The position numbers were made by a program, and so were the translations under genes. A DNA stretch of 64,000 nt from JABFRJ01 sp963847145 (GTDB taxonomy: Bacteria > Pseudomonadota > Alphaproteobacteria > Rhizobiales > Hyphomicrobiaceae), in contig CAWJYN010000003.1 of the NCBI GenBank assembly GCA_963847145.1, positions 868,001-932,000 on the forward strand. The letters are read 5' to 3'. This document shows, one piece after another, positions 24,641-33,682 of this stretch (positions are counted from its first letter, which is position 1; each line of letters starts with the position of its first letter). A model generated the notes under the pieces. It did not search any database. It had not been told where the DNA came from and worked only from the letters and a program-made list of their open reading frames with translations.

Positions 24641-25884
24641 GCCGCACTCTCGACGCCGTAGGCAAGTTCCAGCGCCGCCGCGAGCAAAACATTGCCGCCG
24701 GCGACGATGTCTTCTGGGTTGGTATGCTCTGCCGGATTGTGAGAAATGCCCTTCACCGACGGCACAAAGATCATTGCCGTCGGTACGACTGTGGCCATCA
24801 TCTGCGCGTCGTGACCGGCACCAGACACCATGCGGCGCACGGGATACCCCAAGCTCTTGGCGGCGCGTTCGACAGACGCAATCAACGTTTCGTTGAACGG
24901 TTGCGCCGGAAAGTTCGCAAGTTCGCGCCGCGCGATGGTCACGCTGAGGTCACAGGCGAGTTCGGGTACGAACGCTGCCACGCGCCGCTCGGCCTCGGCC
25001 AATTTCGCATCATCGGGGTTGCGCAAATCCATGGTCATCGTCACGCGGCCGGGGACGACGTTGACATTGCCCGGCTCGAAAACGACGCGGCCGACGTTGG
25101 CGACGGTGTCGGGGATGGCACGTGTCAGCTCGTCAACAAACACCGTCAGCCGCGCCGCAGCGAGACCAGCGTTGCGGCGATACTTCATCGGTGTGGTGCC
25201 GGCGTGGTTGGGCTCGCCGGTGAATACATATTCGGCCCAGGAGATGGCTTGCACGCCGGTGACCGCGCCGATGCCGCCGCCTTCGGCGTCAAGGATCGGC
25301 CCTTGCTCGATGTGCAGCTCGAGATAGGCGTGTGGCTTGATGAAGCCCGGCTCGGCGCTGCCAAGGTAACCGATGCGCCGCAACTCATCGCCGACCGATT
25401 TACCGTCCGCATCCTGGATCGGATAGGTTTCGGCGAGCGTCATGTCGCCGGTCCAAACACACGAGCCCAGGATGTCCGGCTGAAAACGCGCGCCTTCCTC
25501 ATTTGTGAAAGCAATCACGGCGAGCCCGCGCGGTGGCCGCACCCCGCTCTCCTTGATGGTCTCGATGACTTCCAGCGCGCCGAGCACGCCGAGCGCACCA
25601 TCGTATTTGCCGCCCGAGCCGACCGTATCGATATGACTGCCCATCAGGATCGGCGCAGCATCCGTCGCCCCCGCCAGCACGCCGACGATATTGCCGATCT
25701 TGTCGACGTGGACGGCGAGGCCGATCTCTTTCAGCCACGCCACCAATTGATCGCGGCCCAACTTGTCTTCGTCTGACAGTGCCATCCGCCGCGCCCCGCC
25801 ATCGCCGGTATCGCCAATGCGAGCGAGGGCTGCGAGGCGGGACAAGAGGCGGTCGCCGTTGATACGGGTGTTGGTCGGGAGCAT
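24637..25884 (-). CDS. Zn-dependent hydrolase, allantoate amidohydrolase/N-carbamoyl-amino acid hydrolase family
   Basis: 415 residues of the M20 amidase group. The two-metal site is visible: GSHIDTV (His84), GGKYDGALG (Asp95), TNEEGARF (Glu129/130), LELHIEQGP (His191) and SHNPAEHT near the C-terminus. It hydrolyses N-carbamoyl amino acids, ureidoglycine-type compounds or allantoate. Coupling with the ammonia-lyase suggests a pathway releasing 2,3-diaminopropionate or a related amino acid from a carbamoyl derivative, similar to the ygeX/ygeY neighbourhood of enterobacteria; this is inference. Confidence 0.87.
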   Translation of the reverse strand: MLPTNTRINGDRLLSRLAALARIGDTGDGGARRMALSDEDKLGRDQLVAWLKEIGLAVHVDKIGNIVGVLAGATDAAPILMGSHIDTVGSGGKYDGALGVLGALEVIETIKESGVRPPRGLAVIAFTNEEGARFQPDILGSCVWTGDMTLAETYPIQDADGKSVGDELRRIGYLGSAEPGFIKPHAYLELHIEQGPILDAEGGGIGAVTGVQAISWAEYVFTGEPNHAGTTPMKYRRNAGLAAARLTVFVDELTRAIPDTVANVGRVVFEPGNVNVVPGRVTMTMDLRNPDDAKLAEAERRVAAFVPELACDLSVTIARRELANFPAQPFNETLIASVERAAKSLGYPVRRMVSGAGHDAQMMATVVPTAMIFVPSVKGISHNPAEHTNPEDIVAGGNVLLAAALELAYGVESAA

Positions 25885-26094
25885 GAGGTGGACCTGTTTT
25901 TGTTGCCTGCAAGGTATAGGGGGCGTCTCTCAGCGCTGACAACTGCTTGGCGCACCAACTGCCCTTGGCGCGGCCGCTTGAACCGGCTATGACACGGCCA
26001 ACTCTGCCACAAGGTCTTACGCATCGATGATGCCGTCCGCGGGCGGGCGGCGCCATGCCGTTGAATTGTCAAAGAAATGTGACGGAGAACGACC

Positions 26095-26664
26095 GTGGTC
26101 AAGGTGATCGCCAGCGAAGTGCGCAAGGGCAACGTGCTCGATATCGACGGCACGCTGTGCACCGTCATGAAGGCCGAGAGCGTGCGGCCCGGCAAGGGCA
26201 CGCCGACCACCCACATCGACATGCGCCGCATCGTGGATGGCGTGAAGATCGTCAAGAGCTACCGCACGACGGAAAACGTCGAGCGCGCGTTCCTGGATGA
26301 GAAGACCTACGAGTATCTCTACGAAGACGACATGGGCTACAACTTCATGGAGCCGGTGACGTTCGAGCAGATTTCCGTCTCCAAAGACTTGGTTGGCGAC
26401 AGTGCCATCTGGCTGCAAGAGGGGATGAAGTGCTCGGTTTGTGCCTTTGAAGGCAACCCAGTTTCGATTGAGCTGCCGGCCAAGGTGACCTTGCAGATCG
26501 TGGAAGCTGAGCCGGTCGTGAAGGGGCAGACCGCCTCGTCGTCGTACAAGACTGCCAAGCTTTCGAACGGCGCCAAGATCATGGTGCCGCCGCATGTCGA
26601 AAGCGGCATCCGCGTGATCGTGATGACGGCTGATGGCTCTTACGTCGAGCGCGCAAAGGACTGA
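26095..26664 (+). CDS. efp: Elongation factor P
   Basis: 189 residues with the three EF-P domains. The modification loop is RPGKGTPTTH with Lys34, the residue beta-lysylated by EpmA/EpmB in many Proteobacteria; domain II/III features include YLYEDDMGYNFME and ASSSYKTAKLSNGAKIMVPPHVESG. EF-P relieves ribosome stalling at polyproline stretches. A GTG start at 26095 is used, after an AGAACGACC region with GGAG further upstream. No epmA is adjacent, but an EpmB/KamA-like gene lies at 38.6 kb. Confidence 0.95.
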   Translation: MVKVIASEVRKGNVLDIDGTLCTVMKAESVRPGKGTPTTHIDMRRIVDGVKIVKSYRTTENVERAFLDEKTYEYLYEDDMGYNFMEPVTFEQISVSKDLVGDSAIWLQEGMKCSVCAFEGNPVSIELPAKVTLQIVEAEPVVKGQTASSSYKTAKLSNGAKIMVPPHVESGIRVIVMTADGSYVERAKD

Positions 26665-26676
26665 GGATGTGTGATC

Positions 26677-26700
26677 GGGGGCAGACCCATGGTCTGACCT
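26677..26700. repeat. Dispersed GGGGTCAGACC palindrome, copy 3
   Basis: GGGGGCAGACC and GGTCTGACCT face each other around AT, just after the efp stop. Related to copies at 1246 and 7145. There is no T-run. Confidence 0.6.
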
Positions 26701-26724
26701 AGGCAATGTCGCGGGAGGCTTCGC

Positions 26725-27414
26725 ATGCTCAAAGACCCGCCGCTGCTGACGGTGCGCCGCACGTTCCCGCGGCCCGATCTTGCAACGATCAATAAACTCA
26801 TCGGCGCCCAGACCGGCCACGTGATCGACGCCATGTTTGGGCGTGGCGGCCTGGATCACAGTATCAAGCCCGTCGATCCCGCGCAGGCGCAGTTTGCGGG
26901 CATTGCGTTCCCGGTCGAAACGTATCCAGACGATAACCTCGCGATCCTCGCGGCGTTGGCCTTCGTGAAGCCCGGCGATGTGATCGTGGTCGCGGCCGAG
27001 GCGTTCATGCGGTCTGCGTGCGTCGGCGACAACGTGGCGATGATGGCGAAAAATGCTGGTGTCCGTGCCATCGTCGTCGACGGCATGGTGCGCGATCTCG
27101 ATGGCATCATCGGTGTGGGCTTGCCAGTGCACGCGCGTGGCGTCACCCCGAACAGCTGCGTGAAAAGCGGCCCTGGTAAAGTGGGGTTGCCGATTGTCGC
27201 GGGGGGCGTGGCGATTGCGCCGGGCGACGTCATCGTTGGTGATCGCGACGGTGCGGTGGTCATCCCGCAGGCATCGCTTGAGACGGTCGTGGGACAGCTC
27301 GACGAGATCCGCCGCCTGGAAGGCGACATCCAAGCCAAGATCAAGGCCGGCCTTGTTTGCCTAGATCCTATCAAGGCATTGCTTGCGTCCGACAAAGTTC
27401 ATTACGTCGATTGA
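26725..27414 (+). CDS. RraA-like protein (HMG/CHA aldolase-oxaloacetate decarboxylase family)
   Basis: 229 residues. The core has GHVIDAMFGRGGLDHSIKP, the CVGDNVAMMAKNAGVRAIVVDGMVRDLDGI active-site region (Gly-Asp for metal, Arg-Asp for pyruvate) and PNSCVKSGPG followed by GDVIVGDRDGAVVIP. Members are either class II pyruvate aldolases such as 4-hydroxy-4-methyl-2-oxoglutarate aldolase or regulators of RNase E; motif retention favours the enzyme role. It is 17 bases upstream of trpC. Confidence 0.83.
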   Translation: MLKDPPLLTVRRTFPRPDLATINKLIGAQTGHVIDAMFGRGGLDHSIKPVDPAQAQFAGIAFPVETYPDDNLAILAALAFVKPGDVIVVAAEAFMRSACVGDNVAMMAKNAGVRAIVVDGMVRDLDGIIGVGLPVHARGVTPNSCVKSGPGKVGLPIVAGGVAIAPGDVIVGDRDGAVVIPQASLETVVGQLDEIRRLEGDIQAKIKAGLVCLDPIKALLASDKVHYVD

Positions 27415-27431
27415 CCCGCTGAAAGCCGTCC

Positions 27432-28229
27432 ATGGCCGACATTCTCGAAAAGATCACTGCCACCAAGCGCGTCGAAGTCGCCGCCGCCCGCAAGGCGGTG
27501 CCTGAAGCGGAGCTCGTGCGCCGTGCCAAGGCCGCGCCGGCTGCCCGGCCGTTCGGGGGTGCGATTGCCATGAACCTCATCAATGGCAGGCCGGCACTCA
27601 TCGCCGAAATCAAGAAGGCATCGCCCTCAAAAGGTTTAATCCGCGCTGACTTCGATCCGCCGGCGCTAGCGCGTGCGTATGCTGCGGGTGGCGCGGTGTG
27701 TCTCTCGGTGCTGACGGATCGTGATTATTTTCAGGGTTCGCCGGACTATCTCATGGCGGCACGCGCGGCCTGCACGCTGCCTGTGCTGCGCAAGGACTTT
27801 ATGATCGATCCTTATCAGGTGATCGAGGCGCGGGCGTGGGGTGCTGACTGCATCTTGATTATTCTTGCCGAAGTGGACGATGCCACGGCGCGCGCACTCG
27901 CTGAGGCTGCCAAGACCTGGGGCATGGATGCCATTGCGGAAGTGCACGATGCGCCAGAGCTGGAACGCGCGCTGAAACTGGATTGCCGGATGATCGGCAT
28001 CAACAACCGTAATCTCAAGACGTTTGAAGTTTCGCTGGAGACAACAGAACGGCTGGCGCCGCACGTACCCAAAAATCGCATTGTTGTGGGTGAGAGCGGG
28101 ATATTCGGTCCCGTTGATTTGGCGCGGCTCAAGGCCGTGGGTGTTGAGGCTTTCCTGGTCGGCGAGAGCCTGATGCGGCAACCGGATGTGACGGCGGCGA
28201 CGAAGGCATTGCTTGCGGCGCACATGTAG
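27432..28229 (+). CDS. trpC: Indole-3-glycerol phosphate synthase
   Basis: 265 residues, a complete TIM barrel: Lys61 in LIAEIKKASPSKG, VLRKDFMIDPYQV with the catalytic Lys, LIGINNRNLKTF and the VGESGIFG phosphate loop. It closes the indole ring in tryptophan synthesis. It is separated from trpD and moaC, its frequent alphaproteobacterial neighbours, and follows an RraA-like gene. The stop codon TAG is also the first bases of a repeated inverted-repeat element. Confidence 0.96.
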   Translation: MADILEKITATKRVEVAAARKAVPEAELVRRAKAAPAARPFGGAIAMNLINGRPALIAEIKKASPSKGLIRADFDPPALARAYAAGGAVCLSVLTDRDYFQGSPDYLMAARAACTLPVLRKDFMIDPYQVIEARAWGADCILIILAEVDDATARALAEAAKTWGMDAIAEVHDAPELERALKLDCRMIGINNRNLKTFEVSLETTERLAPHVPKNRIVVGESGIFGPVDLARLKAVGVEAFLVGESLMRQPDVTAATKALLAAHM

Positions 28230-28370
28230 GTTGGGTCAGCCGCTCTTCGGCGGCGTAACCCAACACACTTTCCCGCGGCTTCCACACAGACTGTAGAGCA
28301 ATGCAGCGACACGTGTCAGCATCTCGCCCGGAGCGGTTGGGTTACGGCGCGAAGGGCGCCTAACCCTACG
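28227..28370. repeat. MITE-like inverted-repeat element, copy A
   Basis: Begins TAGGTTGGGTCAGCCG at the trpC stop and ends GGCGCCTAACCCTAC. Internal arms GGCGTAACCCAAC and GGTTGGGTTACGGCGC are also inverted. A second copy with the same arms is at 45238-45351. The interior has no coding potential. Confidence 0.7.
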
Positions 28371-28383
28371 CGAACCCCACCGT

Positions 28384-29610
28384 TTACTCGCTTTCGCTCG
28401 AGAGGACCTCGCCGAAGCGTTTGAACGCCTCGCCATCAAAGCGCGCGAGCTGGACTGCCTGGATTGGATAGAAATCCGTTGCACTGGTTCTGAGTTTGAT
28501 GCCGGGCACCAGCATGGGCGCCTCATAGCCTTTCAGGCTCGCGGCTTGCTTCATGACGTTGTCGCGCGTCAGGTCATCGCCACATTGCTTGAGCACATGG
28601 ATCAATGTGTTTGCGGTAGCCCAAGCGGTGACGTTGCTGCTGTCGGCCAGGTCGGCATTCGGCGCGTACTTCGTCATGAACGCTTTCCACTCGATGAAGT
28701 CGGGCGAACTGGCCCACTGCGGATCGGTTGGGTCCTTGAGGTAGGACGCGGTAATGATGCCTTTTGCGTTCTCCACACCGGCGGGCTTCATGACCGAGCC
28801 TACCGACGCCGCCACGTTGTTGATGTAATGGGCCGGCTTCCAACCGATCTCGGCGGCCTTCTTGATAGCTTGGGCCGCAAACTTCGGCGTTGCGATGTTG
28901 AAGAACACGTTGGCGCCGGAGTTCTTCAGCTGGATCATCTGGCTTTCGACCGTCGGGTCGGCGGGCTCATAGGTCGAGAACTGGACGATGAGCTTCTCGT
29001 TGTCTTTGCCGAGGCCGGCTTTGAAGCCGTTGAAGTAGTCTTTGCCGTAGTCGTCGTTCTGCATGAGGACGCCGATCTTGGCATCTTTCACGGTCGCCAG
29101 AATATGCTTGGCGTAGATGGCGCCCTCGGTCGCGTAGTCAGGCTGCCAGCCCATCGTCCAGGGGAAGTCTTTCGGATTGCCCCACTTCGACGCGCCCGTG
29201 GCGAGGAACAGGTGCGGCACCTTTTTGGTGTTCATGTACTTGTGGATGGCGGAGTTCGTCGGCGTGCCGAGCTGGTGGAACGTCAGCAGCACTTTGTCTT
29301 CTTCAACGAGCTTGCGCGTCATCTCAACGGCCTTCGGCGGCGAATAGCCGTCGTCGTAGGAGATGAAGGTGATCTTACGTCCGTTAATTCCGCCCTTCTC
29401 GTTGATCATCTGGAAGATGGCGGCTTCCGTGCGGCCGATGGTGCCATAGGCCGATAGGTTGCCCGAGTAGGGCATCGTCTGGCCGATTTTGATCTCGGTG
29501 TCGGTGGCACCCTCATCGTATTTCTTCTGAGCGAAGGCGGGGCTGGCAATGAGGCTTGCGCCAAGAAGTGCTGCAACGGCGTGACGTCGTGAGGGTCTCG
29601 ACAGGGGCAT
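28384..29610 (-). CDS. Branched-chain amino acid-type ABC transporter substrate-binding protein (paralogue 1)
   Basis: About 408 residues from the ATG at 29610, preceded by AAGGAGA. A signal peptide (RRHAVAALLGASLIASPAFAQ) is followed by the periplasmic-binding-protein type I fold: EIKIGQTMPYSGNLSAYGTIG, NEKGGINGRKITFISYDDGYSPPKAVEMTRKLVE. It is the most distal gene of the liv operon and is closely similar to the preceding gene, so the pair probably arose by tandem duplication. Ligands of this LivK-like group include branched-chain amino acids, amides and aromatic acids; the true one is unknown. Confidence 0.9.
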   Translation of the reverse strand: MPLSRPSRRHAVAALLGASLIASPAFAQKKYDEGATDTEIKIGQTMPYSGNLSAYGTIGRTEAAIFQMINEKGGINGRKITFISYDDGYSPPKAVEMTRKLVEEDKVLLTFHQLGTPTNSAIHKYMNTKKVPHLFLATGASKWGNPKDFPWTMGWQPDYATEGAIYAKHILATVKDAKIGVLMQNDDYGKDYFNGFKAGLGKDNEKLIVQFSTYEPADPTVESQMIQLKNSGANVFFNIATPKFAAQAIKKAAEIGWKPAHYINNVAASVGSVMKPAGVENAKGIITASYLKDPTDPQWASSPDFIEWKAFMTKYAPNADLADSSNVTAWATANTLIHVLKQCGDDLTRDNVMKQAASLKGYEAPMLVPGIKLRTSATDFYPIQAVQLARFDGEAFKRFGEVLSSESE

Positions 29611-29747
29611 CGGATGCGTCTCCTTCGGGTCCGGGTTTACGTTTCCTCTTGCCGCATTGGGCGGTCTTTTGGGCACCCGCGCTGCTCAACTGAGCTGCGC
29701 GGGTGCGGTGGTGAGTGTTGGAGAGTTCCGGTTTTACAGCGGAACGA

Positions 29748-30977
29748 TCAGTTGCTGACAGCACCCGACAAGATGTCGCCGAAGAGCTCCATGCTCTCGC
29801 CCTTGATGCGTGCGAGGCGCACCGACGTGATGGGATAGAACTTGGTGGCGCTGGTGTTGATCTTGATGCCTGGCAGCAGCAGCGGCGGCGTAAAGTCTTT
29901 GAGGCTGGCCGCCTGCTTCATGATGTTCTCGCGCGTGAGGTCATCGCCGCACTGCTTGAGAACCTGGATGAGTGTGTGGGCCACCGAGTATCCGTAGTTG
30001 TGGCCGTCGTCCTTCAGGTTGGCGTTCGGCATGTACTTTTCCATGAACGCCTTGAAGGCTTTCACGTCGTCGCTGTTGGCCCACTGCGGATCGGTCGCGT
30101 CTTTGCGATAGAGCGCCAGGATGATGTCTTGCGAGGCGGCGATGCCGGCTGGCTTGAACACGGTCGCAAACGAGGACGATACGTTGTTGAGATAGTGGAC
30201 CGGCTTCCAGCCGATTTCGGCGGCCTTCTTGATCGCCTGGGCTGCAAACTTCGGCGTGGTAATGTTGAAGAAGACGTTGGCGCCGGAGTTCTTCAGCTGG
30301 ATCATCTGGCTGTCGACGGTGGGGTCGGTGACTTCGTAGGTCGAAAGCTGCACGATCAGCTTCTCGTTGTCCTTGCCGAGGCCAGCCTTGAAGCCGTTGA
30401 AGTAGTCCTTGCCGTAGTCGTCGTTCTGCATGAGGACGCCGATCTTAGCGTCTTTCACCGTGGCCAGGATGTGCTTGGCGTAGATGGCACCTTCGGTGAC
30501 ATAGTCAGGCTGCCAGCCCATGGTCCACGGGAACTCTTTGGGGTTGCCCCACTTGGATGCCCCGGTCGCGACGAACAGGTGCGGGACCTTTTTGGTGTTC
30601 ATGTATTTGTGGATGGCCGAGTTGGTAGGCGTGCCGAGCTGATTGAACGTGAAGAGAACCTTGTCTTCTTCGACGAGTTTGCGCGTCATCTCCACCACTT
30701 TGGGCGGTGAGTAGCCGTCATCGAGCGAGATGAAGTTGATCTTGCGGCCGTTGATGCCGCCTTGATCGTTGATCATCTTAAAGACGGCTTCAGAGGTTTT
30801 GCCAATCACGCCATAGGCCGACGCGTTGCCCGAGTAGGGCATCGTCTGGCCGATCTTGATTTCGGTGTCGCTGGCGCCCTCGTCGTATTTCTTCTGGGCG
30901 AAAGCGGATGAGAGTCCGAGGCTCAGAGACAGCGCACCGGCGCTGATGCCGAGCAACGTGCGGCGATGAATGGTCAT
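29748..30977 (-). CDS. Branched-chain amino acid-type ABC transporter substrate-binding protein (paralogue 2)
   Basis: 409 residues: signal peptide RRTLLGISAGALSLSLGLSSAFAQ, then EIKIGQTMPYSGNASAYGVIGKTSEAVFKMINDQGGINGRKINFISLDDGYSPPKVVEMTRKL. Long stretches are identical to paralogue 1 (for example the GVLMQNDDYGKDYFNGFKAGLGKDNEKLIVQ region), with divergence mainly in the C-terminal lobe. It lies in the liv operon between the GST gene and paralogue 1. Two binding proteins sharing one permease would widen the substrate range. Confidence 0.9.
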   Translation of the reverse strand: MTIHRRTLLGISAGALSLSLGLSSAFAQKKYDEGASDTEIKIGQTMPYSGNASAYGVIGKTSEAVFKMINDQGGINGRKINFISLDDGYSPPKVVEMTRKLVEEDKVLFTFNQLGTPTNSAIHKYMNTKKVPHLFVATGASKWGNPKEFPWTMGWQPDYVTEGAIYAKHILATVKDAKIGVLMQNDDYGKDYFNGFKAGLGKDNEKLIVQLSTYEVTDPTVDSQMIQLKNSGANVFFNITTPKFAAQAIKKAAEIGWKPVHYLNNVSSSFATVFKPAGIAASQDIILALYRKDATDPQWANSDDVKAFKAFMEKYMPNANLKDDGHNYGYSVAHTLIQVLKQCGDDLTRENIMKQAASLKDFTPPLLLPGIKINTSATKFYPITSVRLARIKGESMELFGDILSGAVSN

Positions 30978-31014
30978 GGGGTCGGGTCTCCTTGGATGTT
31001 CAGACTGGGATTGT

Positions 31015-31657
31015 TTAAGCCTTGCGGCTTTCCTTGGGTACTACGGCATCCGCTTTGCCGTAACCGGGAAGCGCCTCGAACCGCTTCATCCAGGCCTGGA
31101 TGTGCGGGTAGTCAGCGAGTGTGAAGCCGCCGTCGGGGGCGTAGGCGACGACGCCATAGGCGTCGATGTCGGCGATCGACGGGGCGGCACTGCCAACGAC
31201 CCAGCTGTGCGTGGCAAGCTGATCGTCGAGCGCTTTCAGCGCGGCCTTGCCATCGGTGGCGTACATTTCGATGGTGGCTGGATCGAACTTGCGGAAGCCG
31301 AGTGCATTGGCGCGGCTACGGTACACCGGCGGTGCGAGGCGATCGGCGCTCCACAGCAACCACTCACGGATCTGCTGCTTCTCGTCATCGTTAGACCCGG
31401 CGAGCTTGCCGGTGGCCAGGGCCAGGTAGCCGAGGATGGCGGCCGATTGCGTCAGATGCTTGCCGCTGGCGTTGACGGTCAAGCAGGGCACCTGGCCCCA
31501 GCGGCTTTTCGCCTTGTACTCCGGCTTCTGGCCGGCGCCTTCACGCAGGTTGATCATCTCGTAGTCGAATTTCTGACCGGCCATCGACGAGCATCAGGCC
31601 GACTTTATAGGTCGGGCCGGAAAGCCAGATGCCGTGCAGTGTGTAGGGAGCGGACAT
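31015..31657 (-). pseudogene. Glutathione S-transferase family gene with a frameshift
   Basis: The ATG at 31657 follows AGGAGACAG and starts a GST N-terminus (MSAPYTLHGIWLSGPTYKVGLML). Near codon 24 the GST frame continues only after a one-base shift, in the segment 31580-31590, as MAGQKFDYEMINLREGAGQKPEY, then RWGQVPCLTV and a C-terminal domain with APSIADIDAYGVVAYAP. The span is 643 bases, one more than a multiple of three. The gene is therefore either inactivated by a single inserted base or carries a sequence error. It lies inside the liv operon. Confidence 0.8.
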
Positions 31658-31683
31658 AAACTGTCTCCTCAAGTGTTAAGTGG

Positions 31684-32763
31684 CTAGCCGGTGCGCTGAC
31701 GTTTCCAACGTGCGGCAAGCTGGGCGAGGCCGCCCGCGATGCCGCCGGGCATCAGATACATGAGCGCGATGAGCAGAATGCCATAGATGGTCCACGGTTC
31801 AAGTTCGAGCGGCAGGTGGACAAGTTCGGTCAGCTTCTTAGTGGCCGCGTCCGCATACTTGTCGATGACCTGCACGAAGATGCCGCCGATCAGCGCGCCC
31901 GGCAAGGATGCGATGCCGCCAATGACGGCGCCGACCAGGAACGCCACCGAGAGATCGAAGCGGAAGCTGTCGGGCGACACGAACTCGAAGATGATCGCGT
32001 GCAGAGCGCCGGCAACGCCCACATAGAGTGCGCTGATGCCGAACGTCATGGCCTTGGTACGGGCAATATCGATGCCCATGGCGGTGGCGGCCAGAGGCTG
32101 ATCGCGCACGGCCATCAGCGCGCGGCCGGGACGGCTCTGCAGCAGGTTGCGGGCAAGCCAGAACATCAGCGCGGCGGTTGCGAGCACAATCAGATACATC
32201 CACTGATCAGCCGAGATTGGCAGCTTGAAGGGTGGGTCCGGCTTGATCAGGTTGATACCCTGCACGCCGCCGGTCAGCCCTTCGATGTGGCGGTACTTCA
32301 GGATTTGCGGCACCGCCGTCGCCAGCGCGAAGGTGGCGAGAGCGAGATAGTGGCCTTCAAGTCTGAGTGCCGGCAGCCCGAACAGATAGCCGGCGATGAA
32401 GCAGGCCAGCGCTGCCAGCGGCAACGTCAGCAAATAGTTCATGTCGTAGCGGTCGATGAGGATGGCCGCCGTATACGCGCCGATGGCAAAAAACGCGCCG
32501 TGGCCAAGGCTGATCTGGCCGTTGAACCCGGTCAGCAGGTTCAAGCCCAGCACGGCGATGGCGTAAACCAGCACCAACGAAAGCTGGAGGAATGTGAAGT
32601 TCGAGATGAGGCCGCCTTTGCCGCCGAGGAAGACGAGCGATGCAGCGGCGAGGACGAGCAGGGTCGACCACAGCCAGCCGCGGCTCTGCGGAGCGGCAGC
32701 GGGGGCGGTGACCGGTGTGGCGTGTGCCGCTGCATCGGCGTTGAGGATGTCGCTGTTCGCCAT
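31684..32763 (-). CDS. livM: Branched-chain amino acid-type ABC transporter permease LivM
   Basis: 359 residues with eight to ten hydrophobic segments and the family landmarks AVLGLNLLTGFNGQISLGHGAFFAIGAYTAA, FGLPALRLEGHYLALATFALATAVPQIL, LTGGVQG and the EAA-like loop AVRDQPLAATAMGIDIARTKAMTFGISALYVGVAGAL. It forms the transmembrane channel with LivH. The ATG at 32763 starts 5 bases after the livH stop. Its sequence is intact. Confidence 0.92.
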   Translation of the reverse strand: MANSDILNADAAAHATPVTAPAAAPQSRGWLWSTLLVLAAASLVFLGGKGGLISNFTFLQLSLVLVYAIAVLGLNLLTGFNGQISLGHGAFFAIGAYTAAILIDRYDMNYLLTLPLAALACFIAGYLFGLPALRLEGHYLALATFALATAVPQILKYRHIEGLTGGVQGINLIKPDPPFKLPISADQWMYLIVLATAALMFWLARNLLQSRPGRALMAVRDQPLAATAMGIDIARTKAMTFGISALYVGVAGALHAIIFEFVSPDSFRFDLSVAFLVGAVIGGIASLPGALIGGIFVQVIDKYADAATKKLTELVHLPLELEPWTIYGILLIALMYLMPGGIAGGLAQLAARWKRQRTG

Positions 32764-32768
32764 CGCGC

Positions 32769-33674
32769 TCAAACCCGCTTCGTGATGACACGGCCGAACA
32801 GGCCGGCTGGCTTCAGGGTGAGGATCGTGATAACGATAATGAGCGCGACGCTGAGCTTCTCGCCATTGCCGACGATGTACCAGCCAAACGTCTTCTCCGT
32901 CAGATTGCCGAAGTAGGCGACCAGGTTCTCAAGCACGCCGACGAGAAAGCCGCCGAACACAGCGCCGCCGGGGCTAGAGATGCCGCCGACGAGCGCGCCA
33001 GCAAAGCCATAGAGCAGGATCGACGCCATCATGTTGGGCTCCAGGTAGACCACCGGCGCGACCATGGCACCGGCAACGGCACCGATGGCGGCGGCCAAGC
33101 CCCAGCCGAGCGCGAGCATCCAATCGACGCGCACGCCGACGAGACGGGCCGACACTGGGTTCTGTGCGGCGGCCCGCATGGCGAGGCCGAGGGACGTGAA
33201 CCGGAAAAAGCAGAACAGGGCCGTCAGCATGACGAGCGTCACCCCGACCATGCCGATCTGATGGGGGCCGATGAGCCCTGAGCCGCCGATGGCGGTGGCG
33301 GGGAATGGCGATGGAAAGGTCTTGATCGTGTGGCTCCAGATGGCGCCGGCCAGCGAGTGGAAGATCGCGAGCAGGCCAATGAAGACGACGACGGACGAGA
33401 GGACCGAAGCGCCCGCGAGCGGCCGCAGAATGAACCGTTCGATCAGCACGCCGATGACAAACGACAGCGCCACCGTGATCGCGAGCGCGGTCCAGAAGCC
33501 GAAGCCGAATTAAATCAGCTGCCAGCAAAGATAGGTCGAGAACATCGCCATCTCGCCTTGGGCGAAATTGAGATGGTCGGTTGCAGTGAAGATCATCACC
33601 AGCGCCAGGGCCACGCAGGCATAAATCGCACCACTGGCGATCCCGGATGCGAACTGTTGGAGGAACTGTTCCAT
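32769..33674 (-). pseudogene. livH: livH permease gene with an in-frame TAA stop
   Basis: The ATG at 33674 begins a normal LivH (MEQFLQQFASGIASGAIYACV, FTATDHLNFAQGEMAMFSTYLCWQLI). Codon 55 is TAA at 33510-33512, after which the same frame resumes FGFGFWTALAITVALSFVIGVLIERFILRPL and continues through the rest of LivH to 32769. A CAA-to-TAA change at a position where Gln or a similar residue is expected would account for it. Without readthrough or correction, the permease is truncated and the transporter non-functional. Reading frame and downstream sequence are otherwise intact, which argues for a recent mutation or an error. Confidence 0.85.
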
Positions 33675-33682
33675 GCGCGCCC

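Noticed and set aside
26017..27333. 438-codon open frame on the minus strand
   Set aside because: Antisense to efp and the RraA-like gene.
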